From the NCBI GenBank assembly GCA_003506795.1, contig DNYO01000250.1:1875-10336 (forward strand): a stretch of DNA of 8,462 nt, written 5' to 3'. This document shows positions 5,701 through 8,462 of the stretch, piece by piece. The stretch's first letter is position 1; the number at the start of each line of letters is the position of its first letter. Under the pieces are notes generated by a model. The model made no database searches, was not told the origin of the DNA, and worked only from the letters and a program-made list of their open reading frames with translations. Source of the stretch: Deltaproteobacteria bacterium (GTDB lineage Bacteria; Desulfobacterota; Syntrophorhabdia; Syntrophorhabdales; Syntrophorhabdaceae). The position numbers and the translations under genes are program-made.

Positions 5701-7973
5701 CGCTCACCTGCTGCCGGGAGATGGAACGTAAAGGTCGTGCCTTGATCCGGATTGTTCTCGGCCTTGATGCGGCCCCCGTGCGCTTCGATGATGGAACGGC
5801 TCAATGAGAGTCCCAGGCCCAGTCCGGACCGTTTAGTTGTGAAAAAGGGTTCGAAGATGTCATCAAGTTCCTTCTCTTCAATGCCCGGGCCGAAATCGCG
5901 AACGATCACCTGCACGCCTCCATCGTTCGCTGTCGACGTTCTTATGACGATCCTTTTGTCGGCCGAGCCATCCGTGACTGATTCGGCGGCGTTGGCCAGC
6001 AGGTTGATCACCACCTGTTGCACCTGGACCTTGTTTATGCGGACCAGCGGCAATGGATCGGCAAGATCGTTTTCCAGCATTATGTTCCGGATGATCGCGT
6101 CACTGTGGAAAAGCGAAATTGCTTCGACCAGGACGTCGTTGATCGAAGCTGCTTCCCTCTCCCCCTCTTCCGGCCTTGCCATGGATCTCAGGCTCCGTAT
6201 GATGGATCCCGCTCTCTTGTCGTCGTCCGCGATGTCCTGCAATATCTGTTTGCATTCGTCCATATCAAGCGTACCGGATTCAATGAAACGGATGCCCGCC
6301 CGGGCATTACCGAGGATCGCCGTCAAGGGCTGATTCAGTTCATGAGCCAACGATGCTGTCAGCTCTCCCATGCGCAGGAGCCGTTCGATCCGTAACATAT
6401 CCCGGAAGGAACGAAACGACTCGGCCTCAGCCCTCTTTTTCTCAGTAATATCCCGAATCGTGTGCACAAACCGCGACACTACCCCCTGATCGTTGAGAAC
6501 GGGCACTACCGAGACGTGGAGCCACGCGTCTTTATCGTGATCATAAAGATCCGTTTCCTCATGTTTTCTTGTTTTTATCGCAACCGCAAGGGGGCACCTC
6601 CTGACCGGTTCATCCGTCCGGTGCACAAGATTATGGCAAAGTCTTCCCTCAAGTCTTTCCATCGGGCGCTTCAGGAAAGAAACGGCGGCTGCGTTGGCCT
6701 GAATGATTCTATGATCCTGATCCAGGATCATGACCATATCGGAGATGGCGTCGAAGGTGGCCTGCCATTCTCTGGAAGCCGCCTGGATCTTTTCGATCAT
6801 CATCCGGCGCTCGGTAATGTCCATGGTTACGCCCATCAAACGCTCCGGCACGCCGGAAGGATCGAAATATGCGTGCCCGCGCGAGACCATCCAGCTGATC
6901 TTCCCACCCGGATACAGGACGCGGTATTCGATGCGAAAATCCTCGTCGGCCTGCACAGATTGTTGAACGGCCAAACGAATCCTCTCCCGGTCGTCGGGAT
7001 GGCAGATGTCAAGAAACCTGTCCAGATCGATATTTTCGTCGGCCGCAAGACCAAGCAATTCCCGTGCCTGCTCAGTTAGCCAGAATTGACTCTTGTTCAA
7101 ATAAAGGATCCACAGGCCGGTTTTTGCCGCAGTCGCGGCAAGTCTCAGACGCTCCTCACTTTCCCGCAGGGCCTGCTCGGGTCCTTTCCTGGCGAGAGCA
7201 TTCGCAAAAACATCAGCCACAAGCTGAAGCCGCTTCACAAGGGCCACCGGCCAGAGACGCACTTTCCGTATTGCGAAAAAGCCCATTATTCCAATAAGAG
7301 GTCCGCCTCCCGCCGACAATGGGAACGTCAAAGATGATTTGATGCCCAGATGCCGCCATACCTCCCGGTCACGGGTCGCCTCCTGGGGCAGGTTATCCGT
7401 GCGAACAGCAACTATCTCACCGGCCAATACCCGCGTGAGGCACCAGGGAAACAGTTCTCGGGCATCGATCCACTCAGGGATTGGCGGACCTCCGATAGGG
7501 CGGTAGAGATGGGTCATGGTCAGAAAGTTCGGGCTGGCCGATGTGCATTGCCAGAGTGCGGCAAGATCGATGTCGAGGTACTCGCAGATGCTTCGCAGTA
7601 CGTTATTGATTTCCCGGTCCACCTCGCCGGGCATGAGGCTTATGAACCGTGAGGATAGGTCCGACAATAACCGTTCGAACCGGAGGCGCTCCGCCAGAGT
7701 TTTTTCAATTTTTTTTCTCCCTTCGATTTCTCTGCTGAGTCGCTCGTTAAGATCTGCATAGCCCGCAAAGGTCTTCTCGATTTCTTCCAGGAGCCCGTCG
7801 AAATCCGAACCGTGGATTTCAGACGCGCCCCGCTGAGTCCGGAGTTCCTGAAAAAGTTTATCGATGTCTGGCATTTTCCCCCGTAACCGTTGCTTTTGCC
7901 TCTGGATGATGGGTTTCTCTGCCCGTTTTCCGGGCCTGCTGTTACTGTTTGGCGCCGAGTTGCTTTTGGGCAT
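5697..7973 (-). CDS. Soluble sensor histidine kinase, GAF-PAS-PAS-HisKA-HATPase (FixL-like)
   Basis: A 758-residue kinase, partner of the overlapping FixJ-like regulator. Counting from the chosen start: a basic, Ser/Asn-rich N-terminus (1-35), a probable coiled coil (about 60-100), a GAF domain (about 98-263), PAS one with its PAC motif (about 271-395, ending GVTMDITERR), PAS two (about 400-518), the HisKA dimer domain with phosphorylated His544 in SLAHELNQPLTAI, and an ATP domain with N-box N657/N661, DFGPGI at 693-698, FEPFFTTK at 707-714 and GLGLGLSLS at 717-725. No membrane helix is seen, so it is cytoplasmic. PAS two carries Cys446, His451 and Cys460, possible metal or redox ligands. The start at 7973 has AGAGG at a good distance; the in-frame ATG at 8099 lies upstream of the predicted promoter, and the ATG at 7874 has only a GGGGG too close. 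The ligand is unknown; it lacks an obvious FixL haem-PAS motif. Confidence 0.94.
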   Translation of the reverse strand: MPKSNSAPNSNSRPGKRAEKPIIQRQKQRLRGKMPDIDKLFQELRTQRGASEIHGSDFDGLLEEIEKTFAGYADLNERLSREIEGRKKIEKTLAERLRFERLLSDLSSRFISLMPGEVDREINNVLRSICEYLDIDLAALWQCTSASPNFLTMTHLYRPIGGPPIPEWIDARELFPWCLTRVLAGEIVAVRTDNLPQEATRDREVWRHLGIKSSLTFPLSAGGGPLIGIMGFFAIRKVRLWPVALVKRLQLVADVFANALARKGPEQALRESEERLRLAATAAKTGLWILYLNKSQFWLTEQARELLGLAADENIDLDRFLDICHPDDRERIRLAVQQSVQADEDFRIEYRVLYPGGKISWMVSRGHAYFDPSGVPERLMGVTMDITERRMMIEKIQAASREWQATFDAISDMVMILDQDHRIIQANAAAVSFLKRPMERLEGRLCHNLVHRTDEPVRRCPLAVAIKTRKHEETDLYDHDKDAWLHVSVVPVLNDQGVVSRFVHTIRDITEKKRAEAESFRSFRDMLRIERLLRMGELTASLAHELNQPLTAILGNARAGIRFIESGTLDMDECKQILQDIADDDKRAGSIIRSLRSMARPEEGEREAASINDVLVEAISLFHSDAIIRNIMLENDLADPLPLVRINKVQVQQVVINLLANAAESVTDGSADKRIVIRTSTANDGGVQVIVRDFGPGIEEKELDDIFEPFFTTKRSGLGLGLSLSRSIIEAHGGRIKAENNPDQGTTFTFHLPAAGER

Positions 7974-8022
7974 GCTAACCTCTGGCTCAAATTGACAAAA
8001 GCCGAAGCATTGACATAATGAA

Positions 8023-8049
8023 AGTATAGCATGGACATGAGGCTGACAA
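8023..8049 (-). promoter_or_regulatory. Predicted sigma-70 promoter for the kinase-regulator genes
   Basis: On the minus strand TTGTCA (8049-8044) is followed after 15 bases by TATACT (8028-8023), preceded by TGC to make an extended -10 (TGnTATACT). The short spacer is offset by the extended -10. Predicted transcription would start near 8016, leaving a leader of about 43 bases before the kinase ATG at 7973. This also argues that the kinase does not start at the further upstream in-frame ATG at 8099. Confidence 0.45.
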
Positions 8050-8155
8050 GAGGGGTCGAGATGGGACGGCGTTTGTGCGGGATTTGCGATAGGTCTCAAA
8101 CATATTGAAATAATTGCCGGTACTGGCAGCCTCTAACCGGCGAAGCAAAGAACTA

Positions 8156-8184
8156 TTGAAAAATGTCAAATATTGGCATATAAA
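8156..8184 (+). promoter_or_regulatory. Predicted sigma-70 promoter for the glycosyltransferase gene
   Basis: TTGAAA (8156-8161), a 17-base spacer, then TATAAA (8179-8184): five of six matches in each box and ideal spacing, in AT-rich DNA. Transcription should start near 8191, about 35 bases before the ATG at 8226. The -35 box is part of TTGA-N6-TCAA (8156-8169), the core shape of an FNR/CRP/FixK-type site, which may mean regulation at this promoter, but the flanking consensus bases are poor. Confidence 0.55.
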
Positions 8185-8225
8185 AGTTCCTGTATTTTTA
8201 CCAACTTTGGATCGTTACGAAGCGA

Positions 8226-8462
8226 ATGAAAATGAAATTAAGACTGGCAACGCTTATCATTATAGCGGGAATCCTCTTTTTCTTTAACCTGGGAACCACC
8301 TCTCTATGGGATCCCGATGAGCCAAGGCAGGCGATCATGGCACGGGAGATGATGGACCGGGGGGACTATATCCGGCCATACCTCAACGGTGTCCCCTATC
8401 TCGAGAAGCCTCCCTTTTATTCCTGGATGATCATGGTGGCAGCAAAGGCGTCGGGGACCCTC
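8226..8462 (+). CDS. Family 39 (ArnT/PMT-like) glycosyltransferase, N-terminal part (cut by window edge)
   Basis: The first 79 codons of an integral-membrane glycosyltransferase continuing past the right edge. After a short basic start (MKMKLRLATL) comes one membrane helix (about residues 6-22), then the hallmark first-loop motif LWDPDEPRQAIMAREMM (27-43), whose acidic residues belong to the conserved DPDE motif of the active-site region, and LNGVPYLEKPPFYSW (53-67), the conserved LEKP segment. Such enzymes use a polyprenyl-phosphate sugar donor and transfer a sugar to lipid A, other lipids or proteins on the outer face of the inner membrane; the acceptor here cannot be told. It is transcribed away from the kinase gene and has its own good promoter. 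The ribosome site is weak, and an ATG two codons further (8232) is equally possible. The remaining helices and C-terminal domain lie outside the window. Confidence 0.88.
   Translation, partial: MKMKLRLATLIIIAGILFFFNLGTTSLWDPDEPRQAIMAREMMDRGDYIRPYLNGVPYLEKPPFYSWMIMVAAKASGTL

Noticed and set aside
6462..7079. Plus-strand open frame of 205 codons inside the kinase
   Set aside because: It is antisense to well-conserved PAS domains, its translation shows no recognisable domain, and the opposite frame fully explains the sequence.
7974..8099. Longer kinase start at the in-frame ATG at 8099
   Set aside because: The extra residues look non-coding, the region contains the predicted promoter, and the strong ribosome site precedes 7973.

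Overview
The window looks like chromosomal DNA from a Gram-negative bacterium. It has an Mla-type lipid transport system, an outer-membrane beta-barrel protein and a periplasmic DUF3313 protein. The base composition is moderately GC-rich by eye. The protein style (FixL/FixJ-like two-component pair, STAS-fused MlaE permease, DUF3313, ArnT-like glycosyltransferase) fits a deltaproteobacterial (Desulfobacterota, e.g. Syntrophia-like) genome. That placement is inference from family resemblance only, with no search run. I see no tRNA, rRNA, CRISPR, insertion sequence or phage genes.

Layout. Almost everything is on the minus strand, so transcription runs from right to left. A short divergent region (7974-8225) separates the plus-strand start of a family 39 (ArnT/PMT-like) glycosyltransferase, cut by the right edge, from a long minus-strand series. 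In transcription order the series is: a soluble GAF-PAS-PAS histidine kinase (7973-5697); a FixJ-type response regulator overlapping it by 4 bp (5700-5035); a 220-bp gap with a dyad and a NarL-like heptamer; a stand-alone receiver protein (4814-4413); an MscS-family channel broken by a frameshift (4293-3201); an outer-membrane barrel (3148-2324); a secreted DUF3313 protein (2236-1565); a 195-bp gap with a strong hairpin; a STAS-MlaE permease (1369-218); and the first 62 codons of an MlaF-like ATPase, cut by the left edge.

How it fits together. The kinase and FixJ-like regulator form a classical pair: the kinase has no membrane segment and probably senses a cytoplasmic or diffusible signal through its GAF and PAS domains. 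The lone receiver has no output domain and may act as a phosphate sink, a competitor or a protein-interaction switch. Everything downstream acts in the envelope (inner-membrane channel, outer-membrane barrel, periplasmic protein, phospholipid ABC transporter). The cluster could therefore be an envelope-homeostasis module under two-component control, but this rests on co-orientation and short gaps, not on direct proof.

The points most worth checking are the frameshift at a five-base G run in the MscS gene, the STAS domain fused to MlaE (in E. coli this domain is the separate protein MlaB), a Cys/His motif in the second PAS domain of the kinase, and the regulatory-looking sequences in the gaps at 1495-1542, 4913-4949 and 7992-8184.
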